DNA of 64,000 bases, taken from assembly GCA_963839285.1 (NCBI GenBank), contig CAWIUN010000020.1, forward strand, positions 372,001 through 436,000, given 5' to 3'. Below are positions 1 through 10,427 of this stretch, one piece after another. The notes under the pieces were generated by a model. It ran no database searches and was not told the DNA's origin. It worked only from the letters and a program-made list of their open reading frames with translations. Source of the stretch: DASSSQ01 sp963839285 (GTDB lineage Bacteria; Actinomycetota; Thermoleophilia; Gaiellales; Gaiellaceae). Every line of letters begins with the position of its first letter. Position 1 is the stretch's first letter. The translations under genes and the position numbers were made by a program.

Positions 1-589
1 AGGCCTCGACGACCTCGACGGCGGCCGCGCCCGACCCCGCGCAGACGTTGCGGCAGCTCGTCGCGGGTGCGCCCGATCCGCTGCGGCTGCTGACGCCCGC
101 CTCGCGCAAGCGGGTCTCGCTCTCGGAGCTGACGGAGGGGATCGGCGCCTTCGCGGACGGCGCGCCCGTCCACGCGCGGCAGCTCGACACCGATCTCGCC
201 GTCGCCTGGACCGTCGGCGAGCACCGCTCGGAGGGACTGACCGAGCAGACGGCGTACGCGGTGCCGCTGAAGCTCGTCGACGGCGCCTGGCTGGCCGAGA
301 TCGGCGGTCCCGTCACGCTCTCGCCGCTCGGGCCGGACCCGGGGAGAGCGTCGGGCCGGTCCCGCAGGTCGCGGTCGAGATCAAGGCGCCGAAGCCGATC
401 GTCGACACCGCCCTGCTCGTCGACGGCGAGCCGCTCGACACGCGCTCGGGCGGGCCTTCGTCGACCTACGTCTCGATCTACGGAGCGCCGCTCGACCCGC
501 TCGTGCCGGGCCGGCACGTCGCCGTCGCCGTCGCCCGCGCGGGCACGGACGTCTCGGCGCGCGCCTGGGCCTTCACCGTCACCGGCTAG
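1..589 (+). CDS. 3' part of a secreted or surface hypothetical protein, frameshifted
   Basis: The reading frame is open from the window edge (codons from base 3), so the 5' end and any signal peptide lie outside. The first part runs through LVAGAPDPLRLLTPASRKR and TAYAVPLKLVDGAWLAEI. At about base 340 the frame must shift by one base to continue as GPVPQVAVEIKAPKPIVDTA and end in WAFTVTG at the TAG at 587-589. The C-terminal part looks like a beta-rich Ig-like domain of about 80 residues. No family was recognised. The stop overlaps the convergent MFS gene by 4 bp. The break is probably a sequence error, like many others in this window. Confidence 0.5.
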   Translation, partial: GLDDLDGGRARPRADVAAARRGCARSAAAADARLAQAGLALGADGGDRRLRGRRARPRAAARHRSRRRLDRRRAPLGGTDRADGVRGAAEARRRRLAGRDRRSRHALAARAGPGESVGPVPQVAVEIKAPKPIVDTALLVDGEPLDTRSGGPSSTYVSIYGAPLDPLVPGRHVAVAVARAGTDVSARAWAFTVTG

Positions 590-1764
590 GCGGGCTCGGA
601 GGCGGCCTCGCCCGCCGTCGCGAGCCGCAGCACGTGCGGCGCCGCCGCGCCCAGGAAGAGGACGCCGAGCACGGGCCCGAGCAACCGGTAGCCGCCCGCC
701 GCGAGCGCCCCGCCGCCCGCGGCCGCGCCGACCAGGTAGCCGAACTGGGTCGCCGCGGCGCGGATCCCCATCACGGCGAGCTTCCGGTCGGCGCCGACGT
801 CGAGGCCGAAGGCGCTGCCGAAGAGCGTCCGCGCCCCGTTCAGCACCGCCAGGCCGCCGAGCAGCCCGACCGAGACCGCGACCGACGGCCGCGCCATCCC
901 GAAGGCGACCGCGACGCCCGCCGCGGCGACGGCGAGGCCGATCAGCCCGCCGCGGCCGTTGCCGGCGAGGAGGCGGCGCGCGGCGAAGTTCCCCGGCAGG
1001 TAGCAGACCGCGGCGGCGCCGAGCAGCAGCCCGGTCGCCGCCGTCGAGATCCCGTAGGAGTCGATCAGGAGCGCGCCCGCGTAGACGAGCGTGCCGCCCC
1101 AGGCCGCGTAGGCGAAGAGCTCCCCCGCGGCCCAGGCTCCGACCTCCGGGTCGCGGAGGAGCGCCAGCGGGCGCGCCGCGGGCCGGAGGTCGGGCGGCCC
1201 CGCCTCGCAGAGGAGCAGGATGCCGCCGGCGACGAGGGCGGCCACGAGCGGCACGACGACGAACGAGAGCCGCCAGCTGACCTCGGCCGCGAGCCCGATC
1301 AGCGGCATCCCGACGATCCAGGAGGCCGGCTGCCCGATCAGGGCCCAGGACAGCACCGTCGTCCGGCGGCCCGGCGCGGCCCAGTCGGCCGCGGCCGCGG
1401 TCGCGGTCGAGATCAGGAGCGCGAGCGAGAGGCCGATCGGCAGCTGCGCGAGCACGAGCACCGCGAAGACCGGCGCGGTCGCGCTGAGCACCGACCCGAG
1501 CGCCAGCATCCCCGTCCCGAGCAGCAGCAGCCCGCGCAGCGAGAACCGCTGCGCGACCCTGCCGAGGGCGAGGGCGGCGAGGCCGGCGCAGACCCCGGAG
1601 AGCGTGCGCAGCTGCCCGGCGACGGCGGTCGAGACGGAGAAGGAGGCGGCCACCTCGGTCAGGATCGGCGAGAGCACCAGCACGGCCGACTGGCCGGCGA
1701 ACAGACACGTGAAGAGAACCGCGCTCGGCGACACGAGTGCCCGGCGCATCGTGCTGCGATCCAC
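586..1764 (-). CDS. MFS transporter (drug:H+ antiporter-like)
   Basis: A 392-residue integral membrane protein with about 12 hydrophobic segments. The N-terminal half carries the arginine-rich loop after TM2 (LALGRVAQRFSLRGLLLLG), and the spacing is that of DHA1-type major facilitator proteins. Such proteins usually export small hydrophobic compounds or sugars; the substrate here cannot be read from sequence. The ATG start follows directly on an intergenic gap shared with the divergent cyclic-nucleotide operon. The length is normal for the family and no frame problem is visible. Confidence 0.85.
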   Translation of the reverse strand: MDRSTMRRALVSPSAVLFTCLFAGQSAVLVLSPILTEVAASFSVSTAVAGQLRTLSGVCAGLAALALGRVAQRFSLRGLLLLGTGMLALGSVLSATAPVFAVLVLAQLPIGLSLALLISTATAAAADWAAPGRRTTVLSWALIGQPASWIVGMPLIGLAAEVSWRLSFVVVPLVAALVAGGILLLCEAGPPDLRPAARPLALLRDPEVGAWAAGELFAYAAWGGTLVYAGALLIDSYGISTAATGLLLGAAAVCYLPGNFAARRLLAGNGRGGLIGLAVAAAGVAVAFGMARPSVAVSVGLLGGLAVLNGARTLFGSAFGLDVGADRKLAVMGIRAAATQFGYLVGAAAGGGALAAGGYRLLGPVLGVLFLGAAAPHVLRLATAGEAASEPA

Positions 1765-1859
1765 GGCGACACCCTATCGCTCCCCGCTTGACGCGGCACC
1801 CCGCCTCGCGAGAACCTTGATCCGGGGGTCGCAGTCGCTCGACGCAGGAGGACCGCGCC

Positions 1860-2273
1860 GTGATCGATCCGCAGTCGCTCGCCAGGCTGGCGCTCTTCGC
1901 CGACCTCGACGCACCGAGGCTGCAGGCGGTCGCGCAGATGCTCGACGAGGAGAGCTTCGAGGGAGGCACGCGCGTCCTGCGGGCCGGGATCTCCGGCGGC
2001 GCCTTCTACGTGATCACCGACGGGGCCGCGGACGTCGTCATCGGCGGCGAGCCGAGGACGCGGCTCGGGGCCGGCGACTACTTCGGCGAGGGCTCGATCC
2101 TGACGGGGGAGGTGCCGATCGCCGACGTCGTCGCCGCGGGCGGCGAGCTGCGCTGCGCCGTCCTCGACGGGCCCGAGCTGCGGCCGCTCCTGCTCGAGCA
2201 CCCGGCGATCGCCGTGCGCATGCTCGAGGCGTCGGCCCGCCGGCTCCGCAGCACGAGCCTGTGGGCGGGCTGA
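1860..2273 (+). CDS. single-domain cyclic nucleotide-binding protein
   Basis: 137 residues covering one CAP/CRP-type cNMP-binding beta roll, with no HTH behind it. The characteristic segment GAGDYFGEGSILTGEVPIAD (about residues 70-90) contains the phosphate-binding-cassette pattern FGE. The usual following Arg-Thr/Ala pair is not evident, so nucleotide binding may be altered. GTG start, with a good ribosome binding site GCAGGAGGA 7 bases upstream. The stop overlaps the start of the FAD oxidoreductase, and a class III cyclase follows two genes on, so the three probably form one operon in which this protein senses the cyclase product or modulates the oxidoreductase. Confidence 0.8.
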   Translation: MIDPQSLARLALFADLDAPRLQAVAQMLDEESFEGGTRVLRAGISGGAFYVITDGAADVVIGGEPRTRLGAGDYFGEGSILTGEVPIADVVAAGGELRCAVLDGPELRPLLLEHPAIAVRMLEASARRLRSTSLWAG

Positions 2274-3745
2274 GCGACCAGCCGCATCCGCCCGGCGACT
2301 ACGACGTGGTCGTCGTCGGCAGCGGGCCGGGCGGGCTGCAGGCCGCGCACGACCTGGCGCGCCTCGGCGTCGGGGTCGCGACGATCTCCGCCGACGACGC
2401 GCCCGGCGGCATGTTCCGCGTCTGGCCCGTCTTCCAGCGGCTGCTCTCGTGGTCGAAGCCGGACGCCCCCTTCCCGCGGGACTCGCGGGAGTACGAGTGG
2501 TACGACCACAACAGCCTGCTCGCCGCCGACCCGCGGGCGCGGGCGCTCGTGACCGAGCAGCTCGACCGCAGCTCGATCGTGCCGACCCGCCCGCAGATGG
2601 AGGCGGGGATCGCGGCCTTCGCGGAGCGCGCGCCCGTGCCGGTCCGCTACGGCTGCCGCTGGGAGTCGACCCGCCGCGACGACGACGGCCGGCTGACGCT
2701 CGAGACGAGCGACGGCGCCTACCGCTGCCGCGCCGCGGTCTTCGCGCTCGGCGTCACCGACCCGTGGCGCTCGCCGATCCCGGGCGTCGAGACGGTGCCG
2801 CACTACGCCGAGGCGGGCGAGGCGCGCGACTACGCGGGCAAGAGCGTCCTCGTGATCGGCAAGCGCAACTCCGGCTTCGAGCTCGCCGACGGGCTGCTGC
2901 CCTGGGCGCGCCGGATCCTGCTCGTGTCGCCGCGGCCGGTGCGGACGGAGGTGCTCGCGGCCTCGAGCGTCCGCGTCCGCTACCTGCAGCCGCTCGAGGA
3001 CGCCGCCCTCGGCGGCGGCACCTTCGTCCTCGACGCCGCGCTCGACCGGATCGAGCGCACCGCGGACGGCTACCGCGTGCGCGCCCAGGGGACGACGCAC
3101 CCGGGCGAGCTCGAGCTCGAGGCCGACGCCGCGATCGCGGCGACGGGCTTCCGCACGCCGGTCCAGGACCTGCCCGCGCTCGGCGTCCGCCTCGTCGCCC
3201 AGGACCGGATCCCGGCGCTGACCCCCTTCTTCGAGGCCGCCGGCGCGCCGGGGATCTTCTTCGCCGGCAACGCCAGCCAGGGGGCGCCGGGGCTGCGGAA
3301 GCGGGGGAACGCGGCGAGCTCGCCCGCGGTGCACGGCTTCCGCTACAACGCGCGCGTCCTCGCCGAGCACCTGGCCGAGCGACTCGGGACCTGGACGCGC
3401 CCGCGGGCCAGGCTCGGCCGCGACGAGCTGGCGCCGTTCCTCGCGGGCGAGCTCGCCCGGGCGCCGGAGCTGTGGTGCCAGAAGGGCTACCTCGCGCGCG
3501 TGGTCTCGCTGGACGCGCACGGCGGCGCCGACGAGGGGATCCTGCCGCTCGAGACGTTCGTGGACGGCGAGGGCGGCGGCGACGCGATCGCGGTCACGGT
3601 CGAGCTCGACGACCGGGGCACGATCTACCCGGCCGCCTACCTGCGGCGCGGCGGCGCGACGCGCGAGCTCGAGCTCGACCCGGAGCCGCGCAACGCCTTC
3701 GACGGCCCGGCGCACCTCCGCGAGCTGGAGCGCCTGCTCGCGTGA
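2261..3745 (+). CDS. FAD/NAD(P)-dependent oxidoreductase (thioredoxin reductase/FMO-like)
   Basis: About 494 residues. The N-terminus has the FAD dinucleotide-binding fold DYDVVVVGSGPGGLQAAHDL. A second Rossmann motif VLVIGKRNSGFELADGL at about residue 200 suits NAD(P)H. A C-terminal GIFFAGNASQG motif matches the FAD ribityl-binding segment of pyridine nucleotide-disulfide reductase and YpdA-like families. No redox CxxC pair is obvious, so it is more like flavin-dependent monooxygenases or bacillithiol-reductase relatives than a thioredoxin reductase. I chose the GTG at 2261 because it overlaps the upstream stop by 13 bp and lies just before the Rossmann fold. A much longer open frame upstream is antisense to the MFS gene and was ignored. 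Confidence 0.75.
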   Translation: MGGLSDQPHPPGDYDVVVVGSGPGGLQAAHDLARLGVGVATISADDAPGGMFRVWPVFQRLLSWSKPDAPFPRDSREYEWYDHNSLLAADPRARALVTEQLDRSSIVPTRPQMEAGIAAFAERAPVPVRYGCRWESTRRDDDGRLTLETSDGAYRCRAAVFALGVTDPWRSPIPGVETVPHYAEAGEARDYAGKSVLVIGKRNSGFELADGLLPWARRILLVSPRPVRTEVLAASSVRVRYLQPLEDAALGGGTFVLDAALDRIERTADGYRVRAQGTTHPGELELEADAAIAATGFRTPVQDLPALGVRLVAQDRIPALTPFFEAAGAPGIFFAGNASQGAPGLRKRGNAASSPAVHGFRYNARVLAEHLAERLGTWTRPRARLGRDELAPFLAGELARAPELWCQKGYLARVVSLDAHGGADEGILPLETFVDGEGGGDAIAVTVELDDRGTIYPAAYLRRGGATRELELDPEPRNAFDGPAHLRELERLLA

Positions 3746-5136
3746 GCTCGGTCGCGGGGGTCCCCGTCTCCGGGGCGCGCCGCGTCCGCGTGCTCGTGGC
3801 GCTCGCGTGCGTGCTCGTCCCGATCGGCGTGGTCGCGCTCGTCCGCGCCCGCCCGCACGTCGACGCCCGCTGGGAGAACCACCCCGCGCACTTCTGGCTC
3901 GTCAGCGCCGCCGGCTTCGCGGCGGCCGCGCTCGGCAGCGCCGTCTACGCGAACGCGCTCCGCCGCCGCGACTCGCGCCTGCTGCTCGTCTCGCTCGCCT
4001 TCGTCGCCTCGGCCGGCTTCCTCGGCCTGCACGCGCTCGCGACCCCGGGCGTGCTGCTCGGCGCGAACGCCGGCTTCGAGCTGGCGACGCCGTTCGGCCT
4101 CGCGGTCGGCGGCCTCCTCGTCGCGGCGAGCGGGCTCGAGCTCGGCCCGGTCGCCTCGGTGCGGGTCGTGCGGTTCGGCCGGCAGCTGCTCGGGGCGCTG
4201 CTCGCGCTGATGGTCGCCTGGGCGATCGTCTCGCTCGCGAGCCTGCCGCCGCTCGACAGCCCCGTGCAGGGCGAGCAGCTCGACGGCTGGCAGAGCGCCC
4301 TCGGCGTCGTCGGCATGCTCGGCTACGCGGTCGGCGCCGCCGGCTACGCCCGCCTCTACCGCCGCCGCCGCGCCCGCTTCGCGCTCGCGGTCGCGTTCGC
4401 GTTCGCGCTGCTCGCCGAGGCGATGGCGGTGATCGTCTTCGCGGTCAACTGGCGGGTCAGCTGGTGGGAGTGGCACGCGCTGATGCTGGCCGCCTTCGCG
4501 CTGATCGTCGGCGCGGCGCGCCAGGAGTGGCACGAGGAGCGCTTCAGCGCGCTCTACCTCGACAGGACGCTCTCCGGCGCGCGCGACGCGAGCATCCTCT
4601 TCGCCGACCTGCAGGGCTACACGTCCTACTCCGAGCGGGCGGGCGCCCGGGCCGTGGCCGAGATGCTGAACGGCTACTTCGGCCGGCTCGTGCCGCTGCT
4701 GGAGGCCGCCGGCGGCGAGGTGCACCAGCTGATCGGCGACGCGATCATGGTCGTCTTCAACAAGGAGGGCGACCAGCCCGACCACGCCGTTCGGGCCGCG
4801 CGCGCCGGGCTCGAGCTGCAGCGGGAGGCGGCCGGGGTCGCGGCCGGCCACGACGACTGGCCGCGCTTCCGCGTCGGGGTGAACAGCGGCGAGGTGGTCG
4901 CGGGCGTCCTCGGCGGACCGACCGGCCACCGCAAGCACGGCCTCGTCGGCGACACGGTCAACCTCGCCGCCCGGCTCGAGTCGCAGGCGCCGGTCGGCGG
5001 CGTCCTGATCGGGGCCGGGACGTACGAGCAGCTTCCCGAGGGCACGCTCGCCCAGAGGCTGCCGCCGCTCTCGGTCAAGGGCAAGGAGGAGCCGGTGGAC
5101 GCGTACGTCCTCCACCGGCTCGGCCCGCAGTTGTAA
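3742..5136 (+). CDS. membrane-anchored class III adenylate/guanylate cyclase
   Basis: 464 residues. The first 260 contain about seven hydrophobic helices; a catalytic cyclase homology domain follows (about residues 275-460). Visible motifs are ILFADLQGYTSYSERAG and LIGDAIMVVF, which hold the two metal-binding aspartates, NSGEVVAGVLG, and VGDTVNLAARLES with the transition-state Asn/Arg region. It should make cAMP (or cGMP) at the inner face of the membrane. GTG start overlapping the stop of the upstream oxidoreductase by GTGA, so it is translationally coupled in an operon with a cNMP-binding protein. Confidence 0.85.
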   Translation: MSSVAGVPVSGARRVRVLVALACVLVPIGVVALVRARPHVDARWENHPAHFWLVSAAGFAAAALGSAVYANALRRRDSRLLLVSLAFVASAGFLGLHALATPGVLLGANAGFELATPFGLAVGGLLVAASGLELGPVASVRVVRFGRQLLGALLALMVAWAIVSLASLPPLDSPVQGEQLDGWQSALGVVGMLGYAVGAAGYARLYRRRRARFALAVAFAFALLAEAMAVIVFAVNWRVSWWEWHALMLAAFALIVGAARQEWHEERFSALYLDRTLSGARDASILFADLQGYTSYSERAGARAVAEMLNGYFGRLVPLLEAAGGEVHQLIGDAIMVVFNKEGDQPDHAVRAARAGLELQREAAGVAAGHDDWPRFRVGVNSGEVVAGVLGGPTGHRKHGLVGDTVNLAARLESQAPVGGVLIGAGTYEQLPEGTLAQRLPPLSVKGKEEPVDAYVLHRLGPQL

Positions 5137-5231
5137 GCTTTCGCACGAAGGCGCCGTCCACCCGGGAGCGGAGATGCGCAGCACGTCCATGTCCATCGAA
5201 AGGGCCTCGATGACCTCGAAGGAGATGGCAC

Positions 5232-6952
5232 GTGCTTCGCAGACGACTCAACCTGGGGATCCTGGCGCATGTAGACGCCGGTAAGACCACGCTCACGGAG
5301 CGGCTGCTGCATGCCGCCGGCGTCATCGACGACGTCGGCCGCGTCGATCACGGCACGACGCAGACGGACACGCTCGCGCTCGAGCGGCGGCGCGGGATCA
5401 CGATCCGCTCGGCCGTCGTCGCGTTCTCGATCGGCGGCGTCGAGGTCAACCTGATCGACACGCCCGGCCACCCCGACTTCATCGCGGAGGTGGAGCGGGT
5501 GCTCGGCGTCCTCGACGGTGCCGTGCTCGTCCTCTCCGCGGTCGAGGGGGTGCAGCCGCAGACGGTGCTGCTGTACCGCGCGCTGGCGCGCCTCGGCGTG
5601 CCGATGCTCCTCTTCGTCAACAAGACCGACCGGCGCGGCGCCCGGCACGAGGGCGTGCTGGACGAGATCCGCACGCGGCTGACGGCCGACCGCCTGCCCG
5701 TCTTCTTCGGCTCGGCGCTGACCGGGACGGGGATCGCCGAGCTGACCCGGGGGATCGTCGAGCACCTGCCGGCCCGGGCCGGCGACCCCGGCGCGGCCCT
5801 CGGCGGCACGGTCTTCAAGGTCGAGCGAGGGACACGCGGCGAGAAGATCGCCTACGTCCGTCTCTTCAGCGGGACGTTGAGGCTCCGCGACCGGGTCCTG
5901 CTGCCGGACGGCCGCAGCGAGAAGGTGACCGGGCTCGCCGTCTTCGCCGACGGCACGACCGTTCGTCGCCGCTCCGCCTCGGCGGGCGAGATCGCGAAGG
6001 TGTGGGGGCTCGCCGGGATCCGGATCGGCGACCCGATCGGCACGCCGCCGCCGCGTGCCGAGCACCACTTCGCGCCGCCGCTGCTCGAGACGGCGGTCGT
6101 CGCCGCGCGGCACGACGACGGCCCGCGCCTTCGCGTCGCGCTCGCCGAGCTCGCCGACCAGGACCCGCTGATCTCGATCCGGCTGGAGCGCGGCCGCGAG
6201 CCGTCGGTCCTGCTGTACGGCGAGGTCCAGAAGGAGGTGCTGCAGGCGACGCTCCTCGAGGACTACGGCGTCGAGGCCGTCCTCCGGGAGGCGACGCCGG
6301 TCTGCGTCGAGCGGCCGCGGGGCAGCGGCGAGGCGATCGAGGTGCTGCACGCCGACGGCAATCCGTACCTGGCGACGATCGGGCTCCGGGTCGAGCCCGC
6401 TCCGGTCGGAAGCGGCGTCGAGTTCCGCCTCGCCGTCGAGGCGCGCGCGGCGCCGCTCCACGTCTACAAGCGGCTCGAGAGCTTCGCCGACTCGATGGCG
6501 CGGTACGTGCGCGACGGCCTCGAGGCCGGCCTGCACGGCTGGCGCGTCACCGACTGCCTCGTGACGATGACCGACTGCGTCTACAGCTCGCCCGACGGCC
6601 CGGCCTCCGTCCGCGGGCCGCTGAGCACGGCCGCCGACTTCCGGAAGCTGACGCCGATCGTGCTCGCGCAGGCGCTCGCGCGGGCCCGCACCGTCGTCTG
6701 CGAGCCGGTCGTCCGCGTGCGGCTCGAGGTCCCGGGCGAAACCGTCGGCGCCGTCCTGAGCGTGCTGGCGCTGCTCGAGGCCGCGATCGGGCGGCCGGCG
6801 GTGGGCGACGGCACGTCGACGCTCACGGCGGTCGTGCCCGCGGCGCGACTCAACCGCCTGCAGCGGCAGCTACCCGACCTGACCGGCGGCGAGGGTGTGC
6901 TCGAGTCGAGCTTCGCGGGCTACCGGGCCGTCACGGGGGAGCCGCCGAGCCG

Positions 6953-6956
<4 letters not shown>
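5232..6956 (+). CDS. Tet(M)/Otr(A)-like ribosomal protection GTPase
   Basis: 574 residues. The N-terminal EF-G-type GTPase has G1 HVDAGKTTLTERLL, G3 DTPGHPDFI and G4 NKTDR. EF-G-like domains follow, ending with the domain IV/V region seen in ribosomal protection proteins. Family members are about 640 residues; this one has a shortened G-domain insert between NKTDR and the domain II segment GGTVFKVERG. Relatives dislodge tetracycline from the ribosome, but chromosomal actinobacterial homologues often have unknown or housekeeping roles. GTG start with RBS GAAGGAG about 8 bases upstream. The stop overlaps the convergent pruA gene by 2 bp. Confidence 0.8.
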
Positions 6957-8624
<1,668 letters not shown>

Positions 8625-8653
8625 GCCCGTGAGTCTACGGCGACAATGTCTCC

Positions 8654-9121
8654 GTGCGGCTCACCTACGTGCGCTACGAGGCGGAGGGCTGGGGGATCGG
8701 CGAGCTCGTCTTCGAGGGAGAGCGGCTCCTGCACAGCGAGCTGCCGCGCCCGCGCCCGGCGGCCGCCGGCCCCGGGGGCGACCACCCGCTCGCCGGGCGG
8801 CTGCAGGCCTACTTCGCCGGCGAGCGGGTCGACTTCGCCGACGTCGAGGTCGAGCTCGGGGACGAGACCGCGTTCGGCCGCAGGCTGGCCGAGGAGCTGC
8901 GCCGGATCCCCTACGGCGAGGTGGTCGGCTACGGCGAGCTGGCCCTGCTCGCGGGCCGCGCGCGCGCCGCCCGCGCCGCGGGCTCGTTCTGCGCCCGCTG
9001 CGCGCTCGGGCCGGTGCTGCCGGTGCACCGCGTCGTCTCGGTCGACGGGATCGGCGGCTTCGGCTCGCTCGGGGCCGACTACAAGCGGCGGCTGCTCGCA
9101 CTCGAGGGCCATGCTCTCTGA
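8654..9121 (+). CDS. Ogt/ATL-like O6-alkylguanine alkyltransferase homologue lacking the catalytic cysteine
   Basis: 155 residues with the usual N-terminal strand domain and a C-terminal DNA-binding helix-turn-helix domain (RRIPYGEVVGYGELALLAG). In active methyltransferases the acceptor site reads PCHRV; here residues 123-127 are PVHRV, with Val at position 124. The following GIGGFG loop is conserved. Alkyltransferase-like proteins (ATLs) also lack the Cys, usually with Trp, and act by binding lesions for excision repair; this one may work similarly. Two other cysteines (113, 116) lie just upstream. GTG start; the 3' end overlaps whiA by 11 bp, indicating co-transcription. Confidence 0.7.
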   Translation: MRLTYVRYEAEGWGIGELVFEGERLLHSELPRPRPAAAGPGGDHPLAGRLQAYFAGERVDFADVEVELGDETAFGRRLAEELRRIPYGEVVGYGELALLAGRARAARAAGSFCARCALGPVLPVHRVVSVDGIGGFGSLGADYKRRLLALEGHAL

Positions 9122-10028
9122 GGAGCTCCGCAACGAGCTGGCCGCGATCGACCCGACGCGCGGCTGCGACCGGCTGGCCGAGCTCTCGGCGCTCTTCCAC
9201 TCCGCGGGCAGCCTGCACCTGCTCGGCGGCGGCCACGTCTCCGTCCACCTCGACCTCGGCAGCGCGGCCGTCGCCCGCCGCGCCTTCGCGCTCCTGCGCG
9301 GCTTCGGGGTCGGCTCGGAGATCCGCACCTACCGGCGCCGCGCGTTCGACCGCGCCACCCGCTACCAGCTGCACGTCGACGGCGACGAGCGCGCGCTGCA
9401 GGTGCTGCGGGAGGCGGGCGTGATCGGCTCCCGCCGCGGCCCGCTCGAGCGGCCGCCGAAGCGCGTCGTCGGCCGCGGCTGCTGCCGCGGCGCCTACCTG
9501 CGCGGCGCCCTGCTCGGCGGCGGCTCGCTCTCGGGCCCGAAGGCGCCGCACCTCGAGGCGCGCACGACGAGCGTCGAGGGCGCGCGCTTCCTCGCCGAGG
9601 TCGTCGCCGCGGACGGGGTCGAGCTGAAGGTCGTCGAGCGCGACTCGCACGCCGCCGCCTACGCCAAGGGGATCGAGCAGGTCGCCGGCGCGCTCGCGCT
9701 CGCGGGCGCGAGCGACACCGCGCTCGCCTTCGAGGAGCACGCGGTCGTCGGCGAGACGCGGTCGCAGGCGAACCGGCTCGCGAACGCCGACCACGCGAAC
9801 CTCGTCCGCTCCAGCCGCGCCGCCGCCGTCCAGCTCGAGGCGCTCCGCAGCCTGCAGGCGGACGGCGTCCTCGACGACCTCGGCCCGTCGCTCCGCGAGG
9901 TCGCCGAGCTCCGGCTCCGCTTCCCGTCCGCGAGCCTGCGCGAGCTCGGCGCCCGCTGCAAGCCGCCGGCCTCGAAGGCCGCCGTCCACCGGCGTCTGAG
10001 CCGGCTCGTGCGCCTGGCCAAGGTCTGA
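9111..10028 (+). CDS. whiA: WhiA sporulation/cell-division regulator homologue
   Basis: 305 residues with the two WhiA parts: an N-terminal LAGLIDADG-homing-endonuclease-like domain (RGAYLRGALLGGGSLSGP is the characteristic segment at about residues 125-145) and a C-terminal HTH domain (FPSASLRELGARCKP with AVHRRLSRLVRLA). WhiA is near-universal in Gram-positive bacteria and in Streptomyces activates ftsZ and other division genes with WhiB. It often sits after rapZ/yvcK, but here it follows an alkyltransferase-like gene. ATG start inside the upstream gene. A stem-loop lies right after the stop. Confidence 0.9.
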   Translation: MLSEELRNELAAIDPTRGCDRLAELSALFHSAGSLHLLGGGHVSVHLDLGSAAVARRAFALLRGFGVGSEIRTYRRRAFDRATRYQLHVDGDERALQVLREAGVIGSRRGPLERPPKRVVGRGCCRGAYLRGALLGGGSLSGPKAPHLEARTTSVEGARFLAEVVAADGVELKVVERDSHAAAYAKGIEQVAGALALAGASDTALAFEEHAVVGETRSQANRLANADHANLVRSSRAAAVQLEALRSLQADGVLDDLGPSLREVAELRLRFPSASLRELGARCKPPASKAAVHRRLSRLVRLAKV

Positions 10029-10056
10029 GGAGTTTGCAGCGGCAAACGCATCCTCG
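10026..10056 (+). terminator. stem-loop immediately after whiA, possible terminator
   Basis: An inner stem GTTTGC/GCAAAC closes an AGCG tetraloop at 10032-10047. It extends outward after a short bulge by GAGGA/TCCTC (10027-10031 with 10051-10055). The stem begins at the whiA stop codon. There is no clear T run, which is common for actinobacterial terminators. Confidence 0.4.
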
Positions 10057-10071
10057 GACGACTTTCAACTC

Positions 10072-10083
10072 GTCTGGCCAGAC
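10072..10083. promoter_or_regulatory. perfect 12-bp palindrome GTCTGGCCAGAC
   Basis: A perfect dyad in the 400-bp gap between whiA and the carboxypeptidase gene, flanked by a looser ACTCG...CGAGT pair. It could be an operator or part of a hairpin. No known binding site was recognised. Confidence 0.3.
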
Positions 10084-10119
10084 AACAGGCGAGTCGTCAT
10101 ACTCGGAAGCGGGCGGGTC

Positions 10120-10175
10120 GGCGCTCGTCCGGTGACGGATTCAGACCCCGTCCGTCGCCAACGGTCCGGAGCGCC
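10120..10175 (+). other. nested stem structure in the 10029-10427 intergenic region
   Basis: An outer 7-bp stem GGCGCTC/GAGCGCC (10120-10126 with 10169-10175) encloses a 9-bp stem GGTGACGGA/TCCGTCGCC with one G-U pair and an 11-base loop. It could be a structured leader, a terminator or chance in GC-rich DNA. Downstream (10180-10400) are three related CTTCGCCTC-containing segments and no convincing gene. I see nothing else in this 400-bp gap. Confidence 0.3.
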
Positions 10176-10411
10176 GTGAACCGGAGGCGGAGGTCGTCCT
10201 CGGAGCTTCGCCTCCGGCCCGCCCCTTTCCCGCTCCGGCCGGGGGAACCCCGGCCTCGCTCCTGGTCGGCTTCGCCTCCGCCCGCTCCGCGACCTCGCTC
10301 TGCCGGTCGGCACGCCGCTGCTCGCGGGCCGCCCCCTGGCTTCGCCTCGTCCGCCCCGCGAAGGGAGCGCGGCAGCCGGGACGGACGCTCGTCGGCGCCG
10401 CGGAGGCGTGG

Positions 10412-10417
10412 TATAGC
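10412..10417 (+). promoter_or_regulatory. -10 box TATAGC for the carboxypeptidase gene
   Basis: TATAGC ends 10 bases before the GTG start at 10428, so transcription would begin at or next to the start codon (leaderless mRNA). No clear -35 is visible. Confidence 0.4.
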
Positions 10418-10427
10418 GTTCGCGACC

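Noticed and set aside
1220..2260. A 340-residue N-terminal extension of the FAD oxidoreductase
   Set aside because: The extension is antisense to the MFS gene and overlaps the cNMP gene in another frame; homologues start at the Rossmann fold.
10120..10175. A tRNA-like fold
   Set aside because: The 7-bp outer stem looks like an acceptor stem, but there are no D or T arms and no T-loop consensus.
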